Positions 32,966-41,574 of a stretch of 64,000 nucleotides of DNA are shown here, piece after piece. The notes beneath the pieces were generated by a model. It had not been told where the DNA came from, did not search any database, and saw only the letters and a program-made list of their open reading frames with translations. The position numbers were made by a program, and so were the translations under genes. Position 1 is the first letter of the stretch. Every line of letters begins with the position of its first letter. This DNA is from Croceibacterium_B sp963811255. GTDB lineage: Bacteria > Pseudomonadota > Alphaproteobacteria > Sphingomonadales > Sphingomonadaceae. Location: NCBI GenBank assembly GCA_963811255.1, contig CAWEQI010000005.1, positions 19,635 to 83,634 of the forward strand. Reading direction: 5' to 3'.

Positions 32966-33375
32966 GCGTCGAAGCGAAAAACGCCAACGAGCAGTTGGTG
33001 CTCGATTTCTTCGAGGTGCTGTCCTCGGGCGACCTTGAGAAGCTGCGCGCCTTCTATCACGACAAGTCGACCTGGGAGCCCAAGGTCAAGGGCATCGCCG
33101 GAGCCGGCAAGCACGTCGGGATGGACATCATCGACAAGTTCCTCGCTCCGGTGCGCGGGATGTTCGAACCGGGCGATCCCAAGGTCCACGTGCAGAACAT
33201 GTTCAGCGCCGGGCCGATGGTCTGTGTCGAAAGCTACTCGACCGGCAAGACGCTCGACGGATTGGTGTACGAGAACGACTATTGCTGGGTGTTCGAAGTA
33301 TCGAACGGCAAGATCGACGCCATGCGCGAGTACATGGACAGCCATTACACCGCCAAGCTGTTCGGAATGGACTGA
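32962..33375 (+). CDS. NTF2-like protein, second of a pair (limonene-epoxide-hydrolase-like size)
   Basis: The 137-residue protein begins with VLDFFEVLSSGDLEKLRAFYHDKSTW and ends KIDAMREYMDSHYTAKLFGM, the pattern of small SnoaL/limonene-epoxide-hydrolase-like folds. It differs clearly from its neighbour, so the pair is not a recent duplication. It overlaps both adjacent genes. A dehydration, isomerisation or ring-opening step is plausible. Confidence 0.75.
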   Translation: MSVEAKNANEQLVLDFFEVLSSGDLEKLRAFYHDKSTWEPKVKGIAGAGKHVGMDIIDKFLAPVRGMFEPGDPKVHVQNMFSAGPMVCVESYSTGKTLDGLVYENDYCWVFEVSNGKIDAMREYMDSHYTAKLFGMD

Positions 33376-34127
33376 TGGCGCGGTTCGACGGCAGGCCGAT
33401 CCTGATCTCCGGCGCCGGGCGCGGACTCGGCGAGGGGATTGCGCGGCAGCTCGCGGCCGAAGGCGCGATCGTCGGCGTGGCCGACATCAACGGCGAGACC
33501 GCCCATGCCGTGACCCGGTCGATCAACGACGCCGGCGGCCGGGCGCATGCCTATGAGGCCGACCTTGGCCGCCGCGACGCTTTCTTCCACGTCGCCAAGG
33601 AGTTCGCGCGCGATGCCGGGCCGCTGCGGGCGGTGGTCAACAACGCCAGCGTACTGGTCTACGAGCCGATCGAGCAGGTGACCGAGGAAACGCTCGACCG
33701 GATGCTGTCGGCGGGGCTCAAGAGCGTGTTCTGGGGCGTGCAGGCGTTCCTCGCCCACCGCAACGAGAACTCGACCGGCAACATCCTCAATTACAGCTCG
33801 CCGGTCGCTTATCGCGGGCGACCGAACACCGGGGCTTACACCACGATCAAGGCGGGGATCGCCGGGCTGACCAAGGTGTTGGCCGGCGAGCTCGGCCCGC
33901 GCGGCGTGCGGGTCAACGCCATCGCCCCCGGCAGCGTGCCGACGCCGGCGACGGAAGGCTTCGTCACGCCCGAACAGTACGCCGAGCGGGCGAAGCACAT
34001 CCCGCTGCGGCGCAACGGCACGCCGGAGGACGTCGCCCGGGCGGTGTCCTTCCTGCTGTCGGACGAGGCGGAATTCATCAACGGAGCGATGCTCGCCGTC
34101 GACGGCGGCATCATCGCGGCGGGGTAG
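33375..34127 (+). CDS. SDR family oxidoreductase
   Basis: The 250-residue SDR has the cofactor loop SGAGRGLGEGIA at residues 12-23, VNNAS instead of NNAG near residue 90, the serine in NYSSPVAY and YTTIK as the Tyr/Lys pair. An Asp after strand 2 (GVADIN) points to NAD(H). It is coupled by TGATG to the NTF2 gene. Its stop is followed by a palindromic repeat that separates it from the second esterase. Confidence 0.85.
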   Translation: MARFDGRPILISGAGRGLGEGIARQLAAEGAIVGVADINGETAHAVTRSINDAGGRAHAYEADLGRRDAFFHVAKEFARDAGPLRAVVNNASVLVYEPIEQVTEETLDRMLSAGLKSVFWGVQAFLAHRNENSTGNILNYSSPVAYRGRPNTGAYTTIKAGIAGLTKVLAGELGPRGVRVNAIAPGSVPTPATEGFVTPEQYAERAKHIPLRRNGTPEDVARAVSFLLSDEAEFINGAMLAVDGGIIAAG

Positions 34128-34152
34128 AAGGATGAAGCGATGCTTCACTGCA

Positions 34153-34242
34153 CCGTTCGCCCTGAGCCTGTCGAAGGGCAGCTCTTCCTCGGGGCGCGGG
34201 GCGGAAGAAAAAGCGGTCCTTCGACAAGCTCAGGACGAACGG
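34153..34242. repeat. Long inverted repeat of the CCTGAGC...TCGAAGG type
   Basis: The left arm begins CCGTTCGCCCTGAGCCTGTC at 34153 and the right arm ends AGCTCAGGACGAACGG at 34242, with about 27 bases per arm and a 35-base centre. It is intergenic between two co-directional genes. The right arm runs into the GGAG ribosome site of the following esterase gene. Confidence 0.8.
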
Positions 34243-34249
34243 AGTTAAC

Positions 34250-35395
34250 ATGGCGAAGGTGTGGCAGGAGCGGCTCGACCGGCTGAAGACGGTGATCGAG
34301 GAGGACGTCGCCCGCGGCGACTATTATGGCATGGTGCTGCAGGTCGGGCGCGGCGGGGAGGTCGTGTTCGAGGAAGCGATCGGCGCGGCCGACGGCGAAG
34401 GCCACCGGCCGCTCAAGATCGACGACGTGTTCTCGATCTTCTCGGTGACCAAGGCGTTCACCAACGTGCTGGTGCTGAAGGCGATCGAGGAAGGCCGGTT
34501 CGCGCTGACCACCAAGGTCAGCGACATGCTGCCCGAGTTCACCGGCGCTCCGCGCGACCAGGCGACCTATTATCACCTGCTGACCCACACCTCCGGCATG
34601 CCGGGCGTGTGGACGCCGAAGCCCGGCATGTTTCTCGACCGGCTCGACGACCTTTACGAGGCGGTCTGCCAGAACGTCCACGGCGACGTTCCGCCGGGCG
34701 AGCGGTGCGATTATTCGCCGCTGGTCAACCACGTGCTGATGGGGATGACACTGGTGCGGCACGACCCGAAAGGGCGCGATTACCGCACGATCCTGCACGA
34801 GGACCTGTTCGCGCCGCTCGGCATGGACTCGACCGCGATGGGCTTGCGCGAGGACCTGCGGCCGCGCCACGTCAAGCCCGACATGCGCGACGCGGTGCCG
34901 ATCAAGCACCTCAGCCGCGACATGGAAGGCGACCACGCGCTGTTCGAATCCCCGCTGACCGAAAGCCCGCATGTCGGCTGCGCCAGCACCACCGGCGACC
35001 TCTACCGCTTCTGCGAGATGCTGCGCCGTGGCGGCGAACTCGACGGGGTGCGCATCCTCTCGCCACGGATGCTCAGGCTCGCGCGGCAGAACCAGACCGG
35101 CGAGATGCCCAACGAGCTCTACAAGGCCGCGCACTTGCGCGCCGGCTGGGAAGTGGCGCCGGCCTACATCGGTCTCGGCTTCAGTCTGCGCGGCACGGCA
35201 ATCTGCCACCACCAGTTCGGCACCCTGACCACGCCCGAGACCTTCGGCAATTACGGCGCCGGCTCGACCCTGATCTGGGTCGATCCCGAGCTCGACGTCA
35301 GCTTCGCCGCGTGCAGCGCCGGGGTGATGAAGAACACCGCCAATATCGAGCGCTTCCAGAAGCTGGGCGACCTCGTCGTCTCGGCGATGGTGTGA
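34250..35395 (+). CDS. Serine hydrolase, class C beta-lactamase fold, second copy
   Basis: The 381-residue protein has SVTK at S65-K68, HTSGMPG near 117, a tyrosine loop YSPLVNH and a GNYGAGS third motif. It belongs to the same family VIII esterase group as the gene at 30850 but is divergent in sequence. No signal peptide is seen. GGAG six bases before the ATG lies at the edge of the palindromic repeat. The flavoprotein gene follows after two bases. Confidence 0.82.
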   Translation: MAKVWQERLDRLKTVIEEDVARGDYYGMVLQVGRGGEVVFEEAIGAADGEGHRPLKIDDVFSIFSVTKAFTNVLVLKAIEEGRFALTTKVSDMLPEFTGAPRDQATYYHLLTHTSGMPGVWTPKPGMFLDRLDDLYEAVCQNVHGDVPPGERCDYSPLVNHVLMGMTLVRHDPKGRDYRTILHEDLFAPLGMDSTAMGLREDLRPRHVKPDMRDAVPIKHLSRDMEGDHALFESPLTESPHVGCASTTGDLYRFCEMLRRGGELDGVRILSPRMLRLARQNQTGEMPNELYKAAHLRAGWEVAPAYIGLGFSLRGTAICHHQFGTLTTPETFGNYGAGSTLIWVDPELDVSFAACSAGVMKNTANIERFQKLGDLVVSAMV

Positions 35396-35397
35396 GC

Positions 35398-36960
35398 ATG
35401 GCCGACGCCGAAATTCTGGTCATCGGCTCGGGCCATAACGGGCTCGTCGCCGCGGCCTATCTCGCGGTGGCGGGGAAACGCGTGCTGGTGCTCGAGCGCA
35501 ATCCCTGGTTCGGCGGCGGAGTCGTCACCCGCGAGCTGACCCGGCCAGGCTTCAAGCACGACCAGCATTCGATGAGCCACATCTTCATCCAGGGCAATCC
35601 GTTGCTCCTGAACGACGATCTCGGGCTCAAGCGCAAGTACGGCCTTCAGTACGTCTTCCCCGAGGTGCCGATGATGAGCGTGTGGGAGGACGGAACCAGG
35701 CTGCCGCTGCATCGCGACCCTGCAAGGTCTGCCGAAGCGATCCGCAAGTTCTCTGCAAGAGATGCCGAGACCTTCCTCGCCATGAGCCGCCAGGCGGCCG
35801 AGTGGCTGCCGATGATCCAGGCCGGGCTCTATTCGCCGCCGATGCCCCTCGGCGCGCAGACCGCGATGATGGACCAGTCGTCCGAGGGCCAGGAGATCAT
35901 GCGCACGATGGGCATGAGCACCTTCGACCTGATGGAAGAGCTGTTCGAGCACGACAAGGTCAAGGCCCACTTCGGCCGGGTCGCGGGCGAGAACCTGGTC
36001 AGCCCGGACGAGAAGGCGACCGGGATCGGCGCTTACGTGTTCCTCGGCTTCCTCGAGAAGTTCGGCTTCGGCGTGCCGGTCGGCGGCTCGGGCAGCCTGA
36101 CCGACACGTTGATCGCCTGCATCGAGGACCACGGCGGCGCGGTGCGGGCCAATTGCACCGTGCGCGAGGTCGAGACCGACGGCAGTCGCGCCACCGGCGT
36201 GGTACTCGACAGCGGCGAGCGCCTCAGCTGCGCCGACGGCGTGATCGGCGCGATCCACCCGCACCACCTGCCCGAGATGGTCCCGGCGGTGCCGCCGGTG
36301 GTGGCGGCGCATGCCAGGCGCACGCACATCACGCCAGCCGCGTGCTTCACCGTCCACGCCGCGCTCGACGCACCGCTCAGGTTCAAGGCCGGCGATCTAT
36401 CGGCGGTGATGTACGAGCTGATGCCCGCCGAGTACGAGGACATGCGCCGGGCGTTCGACGAGCTGCGCTACGGCGAGATGAGCCCCACGCCGCTGGTCGG
36501 CGTCGGCCAGTTGACCCAGCACGACCCGAGCCGTGCGCCCGAAGGCAAGGCGATCTTCCACGCGTGGGACTACGTGCCGTACGAGCGGCCCGACGGGCGC
36601 AGCTGGGACGAGGCGAAGGGCGAGTTCGCCGAAAAGGTGATCGCGCGGATGGGAAACTACATCGATAATGTGCCCGACGTGATCCTCGACTATCATTGCG
36701 ACAGCCCGGTGGACATGGAGCGCACCAGCCCGAGCTTCTTCCGCGGCGACCTGCATGGGATCGCCACCACCACGTACCAGTCGGGCAGCCACCGGCCGAC
36801 GCCCGAGCTGGGGCAGTACCGCGTGCCGGGAGTCGAGCGGCTCTATCTCGTCGGCCCGTTCCAGCACCCCGGCGGCGGCGTGTTCGGCGCCGGACGGGCG
36901 ACGGCGATGGTGGTGGCCGAGGACCTGGGGATCGATTTCGACGGGATTCGGGTGGGGTGA
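35398..36960 (+). CDS. NAD(P)/FAD-dependent oxidoreductase, phytoene-desaturase / PYROXD2-like
   Basis: The 520-residue flavoprotein has the dinucleotide motif VIGSGHNGLVAAAYL at residues 7-21 and the C-terminal FAD clamp GPFQHPGGGVFGAGRATAM, typical of CrtI-like and PYROXD2-like oxidoreductases. It would remove or shift hydrogens on a hydrophobic substrate. No other carotenoid gene is present, so pigment synthesis is unlikely. It begins two bases after the esterase stop and is clearly co-translated with it. Confidence 0.82.
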   Translation: MADAEILVIGSGHNGLVAAAYLAVAGKRVLVLERNPWFGGGVVTRELTRPGFKHDQHSMSHIFIQGNPLLLNDDLGLKRKYGLQYVFPEVPMMSVWEDGTRLPLHRDPARSAEAIRKFSARDAETFLAMSRQAAEWLPMIQAGLYSPPMPLGAQTAMMDQSSEGQEIMRTMGMSTFDLMEELFEHDKVKAHFGRVAGENLVSPDEKATGIGAYVFLGFLEKFGFGVPVGGSGSLTDTLIACIEDHGGAVRANCTVREVETDGSRATGVVLDSGERLSCADGVIGAIHPHHLPEMVPAVPPVVAAHARRTHITPAACFTVHAALDAPLRFKAGDLSAVMYELMPAEYEDMRRAFDELRYGEMSPTPLVGVGQLTQHDPSRAPEGKAIFHAWDYVPYERPDGRSWDEAKGEFAEKVIARMGNYIDNVPDVILDYHCDSPVDMERTSPSFFRGDLHGIATTTYQSGSHRPTPELGQYRVPGVERLYLVGPFQHPGGGVFGAGRATAMVVAEDLGIDFDGIRVG

Positions 36961-36979
36961 TCCCGCTCTGCTCCTCCCA

Positions 36980-37073
36980 CGTCATCCTGAAATCGTTTCA
37001 GGATCCATCGCGCTTCCCGGAGCGCTCGGTGCTGGACCGGAGAATGGACCCGGAAACAAGTTCGGGGATGACG
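36980..37073. repeat. Palindromic repeat of the CGTCATCCTGAA / TTCGGGGATGACG type
   Basis: The left arm CGTCATCCTGAAATCGTTTC starts at 36980 and itself contains CCTGAAA...TTTCAGG. The right arm ends AAGTTCGGGGATGACG at 37073. This sequence type is common between genes in sphingomonads, from memory. It differs from the two other repeat families in the window. Confidence 0.8.
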
Positions 37074-37089
37074 ATGCAGGGGTGGTGAA

Positions 37090-37302
37090 GTGAAAATCTA
37101 CGCCGCCGACAAATCGGAGCTGATGCAGGTCACCAAGGTCGAACGCCACGGCGACGACCTGGTGCTCAAGGGCAAGGTGTTCGGCACCATGCCGATGGCC
37201 GCCACCCTCACCCCAGAGGAAGCGCGCGCGTTCCGCAAGCTGCTGACGCCGAAGCTTGCCTGGTTCATCCTCACCCTGCCGTTCCGCAAAGGGAGCAAAT
37301 GA
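37090..37302 (+). CDS. 70-residue protein of unknown function, GTG start
   Basis: The product begins KIYAADKSELMQVTKVERHG and has an alternating beta pattern (DDLVLKGKVFGTMPMAATL), a helix, and a hydrophobic C-terminal segment (LAWFILTLPF) ending in basic residues. It could be a small membrane-anchored protein. The GTG start at 37090 is forced by the frame. It overlaps the next SDR gene by ATGA and lies behind a repeat. I do not recognise a named family. Confidence 0.65.
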   Translation: MKIYAADKSELMQVTKVERHGDDLVLKGKVFGTMPMAATLTPEEARAFRKLLTPKLAWFILTLPFRKGSK

Positions 37303-38087
37303 TGAAGCGCCATGAAGGCAAGACCATGCTGGTGACCGGCGCCGCTGGGGCGATTGGCTTCGCCACCTCGCGCATTCTCGCCGAGGAAGGCGCGCGGGTG
37401 ATGCTGGTCGATATCGCCGAGGACCGGCTGCACGCCCGCACCGACGAGCTGAAGGCCGCCGGGCGCGACGCCCACGCCTTCGTCGCCGACTGCGCCGACG
37501 AGCCTCAGGTGAAAGCCTATGTGAAAGCCGCAATAGAGGCGTTCGGGCACATCGACGGGTTCTTCAACAACGCCGGCATCAAGGGCACGCTCGCCCCGAC
37601 GCACGAGTATCCGGTCGAGGAGTTCGACCGCGTACTGCACGTCAACCTGCGCGGCATGTTCCTCGGCTTGCGCCACGCGCTGCCGCACATGGTCGAGCGC
37701 GGCCGGGGCGCGGTGGTCAACACCGCCAGCATCGGCTCCGAGCGCGGGCTCGCCGGCGCCTGCGCCTACAACGCCGCCAAGCACGGCGCGGTCGGCCTGA
37801 CCCGCACCGCGGCGAGCGAAGTGGCGCAGAAGGGCGTGCGGGTGAACTGCGTCGAGCCCGGCGTAATCGAGACCCCGCTGCTGGTCGGCATGCTCGAGCA
37901 GATGTTCGACTCCGTCGAGGCGGGCATGGCCAAGCTCGGCGAGGTCGCCACCCTCAACCGGGTCGGCCAGCCGGAGGAAGTGGGCCAGGTGGTCAGCTTC
38001 CTACTTTCGGACGAAGCGAGCTACGTGAACGGGGCCCGCTGGGAAGTCGACGGCGGCGCGCTGGCGACGATCCGCAACGACCTGTGA
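37299..38087 (+). CDS. SDR family oxidoreductase
   Basis: The 262-residue SDR has TGAAGAIGFATSRIL near residue 14, FNNAG near residue 90, the serine in VNTASIGSERG and YNAAK for the Tyr/Lys pair. An Asp after strand 2 (LVDIAED) predicts NAD(H). It is the last gene of the plus-strand arm and converges with the secreted protein gene 10 bases away. It is coupled by ATGA to the 70-residue gene. Confidence 0.85.
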   Translation: MMKRHEGKTMLVTGAAGAIGFATSRILAEEGARVMLVDIAEDRLHARTDELKAAGRDAHAFVADCADEPQVKAYVKAAIEAFGHIDGFFNNAGIKGTLAPTHEYPVEEFDRVLHVNLRGMFLGLRHALPHMVERGRGAVVNTASIGSERGLAGACAYNAAKHGAVGLTRTAASEVAQKGVRVNCVEPGVIETPLLVGMLEQMFDSVEAGMAKLGEVATLNRVGQPEEVGQVVSFLLSDEASYVNGARWEVDGGALATIRNDL

Positions 38088-38097
38088 GCACGGGTTT

Positions 38098-39021
38098 CTA
38101 AGGCTGGGGGGTCCCCGGCCTGATCGGCCATCCGCCCAGGTCCAGCTCCGGCGGGAACACCCGCATGAAGGCCTGCACCATGTGGATCTGCCCGCCGTAC
38201 ACCTTGAACATTTCCCAGGCGGTGAGTCTGTCAGAGCCGGGGCCGCGGACGTTCCACGACAGCCGCATGATGACGATTCCCGTGCGCTCGTCGACCACGA
38301 TGTCGCGGACGGTGACCTTGCCGAGGCGTTCGAAGATAGCCAGCGACTGCTTGCCGATGTCCTCGCAGCCGGGGGCGAAGGTGCATCCGGGCCCCGCCAT
38401 CAGCGCGCCGTTCTCCAGACGATAGGCGTCCTGGGCGAAAGGCGTGCCGATCGCGTCGAAGGTCTTGGCGTTGCTCAGGCCCCGTGGGTAGTACATCGCA
38501 ATCCGGATGGCCTGCTCGCGGGTGGCGAGCTGGTCGGGCTTGGGGACGATGTTCATCGCTTCCGGCGGGGCGCCTTTCAGGCCGCTGAGGGCGAAGATCA
38601 GCCCATCCGCGCGGCTGCGCGTCGCCACCAGTTCGAGCTCGTCGATCCTCTCCTGATCGTCGAGCTTGATCCGCACCACCAGGATGATCGGCGCACCCGA
38701 TTCCTCGACCAACGTGCCGGCGACCGCCTGCTCCGCGCGCGCGTCGAGCACGTCCTGGCGGTAGCCGCGCAGGCGGGTGACCGAACGCACGAGGCCGACC
38801 TTGTCGAGCGGCTTCGCAATCCCGTCCTCCGTCACCCGCAGGCTCGGGGACACCGCGAGGTGGCTCACGTCGTGATTCTTGAGCGCGTAAAGCACCTCGG
38901 TGATCTTGCCGCGCAGGCACTCCCGGTCGCACGCCGGCGCCGCGACCGCCGGGGCCCCGGCTTGTGCGGCCAACGCGGCGAATGACGTCAGCAGCAGACA
39001 CAACGCAAGAACGGCCTTCAT
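38098..39021 (-). CDS. Exported protein of unknown function, first of two paralogs (DUF8021-like)
   Basis: The 307-residue protein starts with a signal peptide (MKAVLALCLLLTSFAALAAQ), then CDRECLRGKITEVLYALKNH, with a Cys-x3-Cys pair that recurs in the neighbour. Later blocks include RLENGALMAGPGCTF and IVDERTGIVIMRLSW-like strands, again shared with the neighbour. From memory this resembles the domain called DUF8021, whose role is unknown. It is periplasmic or outer-membrane associated. The paired gene lies 57 bases upstream. Confidence 0.7.
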   Translation of the reverse strand: MKAVLALCLLLTSFAALAAQAGAPAVAAPACDRECLRGKITEVLYALKNHDVSHLAVSPSLRVTEDGIAKPLDKVGLVRSVTRLRGYRQDVLDARAEQAVAGTLVEESGAPIILVVRIKLDDQERIDELELVATRSRADGLIFALSGLKGAPPEAMNIVPKPDQLATREQAIRIAMYYPRGLSNAKTFDAIGTPFAQDAYRLENGALMAGPGCTFAPGCEDIGKQSLAIFERLGKVTVRDIVVDERTGIVIMRLSWNVRGPGSDRLTAWEMFKVYGGQIHMVQAFMRVFPPELDLGGWPIRPGTPQP

Positions 39022-39078
39022 CGACTCTCTCCCTGTTCGTCCCTTCGTCGGATCAGACCCTCACCGCGGGATCAATTG

Positions 39079-40050
39079 TCAATTGTCGCCCCACCCCGGC
39101 CCCATGTGGTAGGGCACGCCCACGCCGACCGCTTCGACCTGGCGGATGAGGCCGTTGTCGATCTTGAAGGATTCGGCGAGCAGAATCGAGCTGGGCTTGT
39201 TGAAGAAGCCGACGTCGACCTTGGTGCCGTTCGGCATGGTCAGGGTCTTCTTGCAGCCGCAGTGGTCGAACACGGCGAGCGAGAAGACTTCCTGACGCTC
39301 CTCGTCGATCACCGCGAAGCGGCGGTCATGCACCTTGGTCACCACGCCGTAGAGCCCGGTTTCGAATTGCGCCTTGCAGCCCATGCCGCCGATATCGACC
39401 GGGCCCATCTTGACGATGCCGGGATTGTTAGTGGTGGCAGTGCCGTTCTCCAGCCGGTTGCAGTCGGGGGTGAACGGGTAATAGCCCTTGCCATCGTTGT
39501 TCTGGATGCCGTCGAAATAATAGTTGGCGACCTGGGCCAGCTCCTGGCGCGAAAGGTGTCGCGCGGTCGGGGCGTTCCACACCGGGTTGGGCACCTTCAT
39601 CTTCTCGAGGTTGGCATAGCCGGCGTCGTTCCACGCCGGCCCGCCGCCGGTGCGATAAGTGATCAGCTCGATCTCGGAGATTTGGTTGACCTGCAGCTTG
39701 ACCCGCATGCCGAGGACGAGGCCGTGGCCGTTCTCGTCCATCGTCGCGTAGACCCCGAACTGGCCGGTGGCGGGATCGGCGATGACGTGGCGATAGGCGC
39801 CGACCTTGTCGGCGGTCTGCCACAAGCCGTTGTCGAGAGCCATTTCCTGGCCGTTCTCGGTGTAGCGCACATCGGGCGCCAGCGGCAGGCTCTTGGCGTC
39901 GTGGTGGGCGAGCGCGGTCAGCACTTGGCCGGCGAGATCTTCCATGCACGCCCGCTCGCACGGCAGCTTGACCGTGCCGGCCGCCGCGGCGGGCGCGGCG
40001 AACGACAAGGCGGCGGCGGCCATGGCGGCGGTGGTCAGTCTGGTGAGCAT
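39079..40050 (-). CDS. Exported protein of unknown function, second paralog (DUF8021-like)
   Basis: The 323-residue protein has a signal peptide (MLTRLTTAAMAAAALSFAAP) and CERACMEDLAGQVLTALAHH, matching the Cys-x3-Cys helix of the downstream gene. Shared later features are CNRLENGTATT and FAVIDEERQEVFSLAVF. Extra Cys (HCGCKKT) suggest disulfides. The gene lies 15 bases after the MFS gene stop and is probably in its operon. A periplasmic binding, lyase-like or scaffolding role is possible; none can be shown. Confidence 0.7.
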   Translation of the reverse strand: MLTRLTTAAMAAAALSFAAPAAAAGTVKLPCERACMEDLAGQVLTALAHHDAKSLPLAPDVRYTENGQEMALDNGLWQTADKVGAYRHVIADPATGQFGVYATMDENGHGLVLGMRVKLQVNQISEIELITYRTGGGPAWNDAGYANLEKMKVPNPVWNAPTARHLSRQELAQVANYYFDGIQNNDGKGYYPFTPDCNRLENGTATTNNPGIVKMGPVDIGGMGCKAQFETGLYGVVTKVHDRRFAVIDEERQEVFSLAVFDHCGCKKTLTMPNGTKVDVGFFNKPSSILLAESFKIDNGLIRQVEAVGVGVPYHMGPGWGDN

Positions 40051-40065
40051 GGTTTCATTCCCCCT

Positions 40066-41481
40066 TCAATTCATCCGCCCTTCGGCGGCGTCCTCGGCAT
40101 TGAGGCGTTCGACCTCCCGACGGAAGGGCTTGAGGCCCATCCAGTTGACCACCAGCGCCAGCGGCATGAAGATCGCGTGCAGCAGCATCAGCGACCATTT
40201 GAGGTCCGCGGGCGAGGTGAACACGTAATCGGTCGTCAGCCCGGTGATCAGCGGTGCGAGGCCGACGGCGACGACGGTGTAGATGAACAGGTACAGCGTC
40301 ATCACCTGCCCGCGGATCTGGTTGGGGGTGATCGCCAGCATCACCGCGTTGAGCATCGGCCCGCTCATCCCGAGCGTGAGGAAGGCGACCGCGTTGAAGG
40401 CCATCGACAGGCCTGCGGTGGGCATTACCGGCATCAGCACGGCGAACGGGATCGCCAGCAACCGGGTGTAGACGATCACGCGATAGGCCCCAGCGGGGTC
40501 GCCGCGGTTCTGGAACCATTCGGCCCACTTGGTGCCGAGGACCAGCCCGAGCGACATGACGGCGAGCGAAAGCACGCCCGAGATCATGCCGTATTCGGCC
40601 GGCGACCAGCCGTAGGTCCGTTGGAAGAAGGCCGCGCCCCACTGGCGGCTGCCGACGTCGAGCGAGCCGAGGGTGAGGCCGATGAACAAAGGCCCGAACA
40701 CCGCAAAGTGCAGCCACAGGTAACGAACGGTGGTCATGAACCCGGCCTTGTCGGTCGCCAGCCGCATGTTGCGCCGCGCCGGCTCCCTGATCGTCAGCAG
40801 CAGCAGCGAGACGAGCAGCCCCGGCAGACCGACGCCGATCAGCACCACCTGCCAGGGCTGCAGCGCGCCGACCAGCGGCAGGGTCGGCGCGCCCCAGTGC
40901 GCGACCAGCCAGATCACCACTCCGCCCGCCAGCAGGGACAGCCCGCCGCCCGCGACCGAACCGATCTGCATCACCGCGACCGCCCGCGGCAGCCGCTCGC
41001 GCGGGAAGCAGTCGGCGGTGATCGAATAGGCGGTGGGGCCGTTGAACGCCTCGCCCGCGCCGACGAAGAAGCGGGCGATGAACAGCTGGGTGAAGTTGGC
41101 GGCGAGGCCGGTGGCGGCGGTGGCCAGGCTCCACACGATCAGCCCGCCCATCATGATCCACTTGCGCGTCCAGCGGTCGATGTAGCGCGAGAACGGCACC
41201 GCCACGAACGCGTAGAACAGCGCCTGGGTCGGCCCAAGCAGCCAGCCGGCCTGGGTGTCGGTCAGCTGGAACTGCTCCTTGATCTGCTGGATCAGCAGGC
41301 CGAGGATGTTCTGGTCGAGCAGCGCGAACGTGGTGATGACGGCGAGGACGCCGACGGTGTACCACGCCTGGCGCGGCGGCGGGAACGCCTCGGTGTCGAT
41401 CGGCACGGCGGAAGCGGCGCTGGCGCCGGAATCGAATGTCGGCGGCATCGCCAGCTCGCCGCCGCCTTCAACGCTCGCCAT
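40066..41481 (-). CDS. MFS transporter (spinster-like)
   Basis: The 471-residue protein has twelve hydrophobic segments. The motif A loop reads SRYIDRWTRKWIM after helix 2, and RFFVGAGEAFNGPTAYSI in helix 4 is typical of the spinster-like group. About 35 residues precede helix 1. It lies 93 bases downstream of the second TonB receptor gene and just upstream of the secreted paralog genes, so it likely carries the compound over the inner membrane. It is only distantly related to the MFS gene at 27.5 kb. Confidence 0.88.
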   Translation of the reverse strand: MASVEGGGELAMPPTFDSGASAASAVPIDTEAFPPPRQAWYTVGVLAVITTFALLDQNILGLLIQQIKEQFQLTDTQAGWLLGPTQALFYAFVAVPFSRYIDRWTRKWIMMGGLIVWSLATAATGLAANFTQLFIARFFVGAGEAFNGPTAYSITADCFPRERLPRAVAVMQIGSVAGGGLSLLAGGVVIWLVAHWGAPTLPLVGALQPWQVVLIGVGLPGLLVSLLLLTIREPARRNMRLATDKAGFMTTVRYLWLHFAVFGPLFIGLTLGSLDVGSRQWGAAFFQRTYGWSPAEYGMISGVLSLAVMSLGLVLGTKWAEWFQNRGDPAGAYRVIVYTRLLAIPFAVLMPVMPTAGLSMAFNAVAFLTLGMSGPMLNAVMLAITPNQIRGQVMTLYLFIYTVVAVGLAPLITGLTTDYVFTSPADLKWSLMLLHAIFMPLALVVNWMGLKPFRREVERLNAEDAAEGRMN

Positions 41482-41574
41482 CTGCCACCCTTTCCTCTTC
41501 CTTCCCGATCAGTGTCTTACCGCAGCAGGGCGCCGGCGGCGAGCGGTGAAGGGGCGCCCGCCGCCGACACCCGT

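Noticed and set aside
30850..35395. Beta-lactam resistance from the two class C beta-lactamase-fold genes
   Set aside because: They lack signal peptides and the lactamase-type tyrosine and KTG motifs, and fit cytoplasmic family VIII esterases.
35398..36960. A carotenoid gene cluster, based on the phytoene-desaturase-like flavoprotein
   Set aside because: No crtB, crtE or crtY-type gene is adjacent, and the operon is otherwise catabolic.
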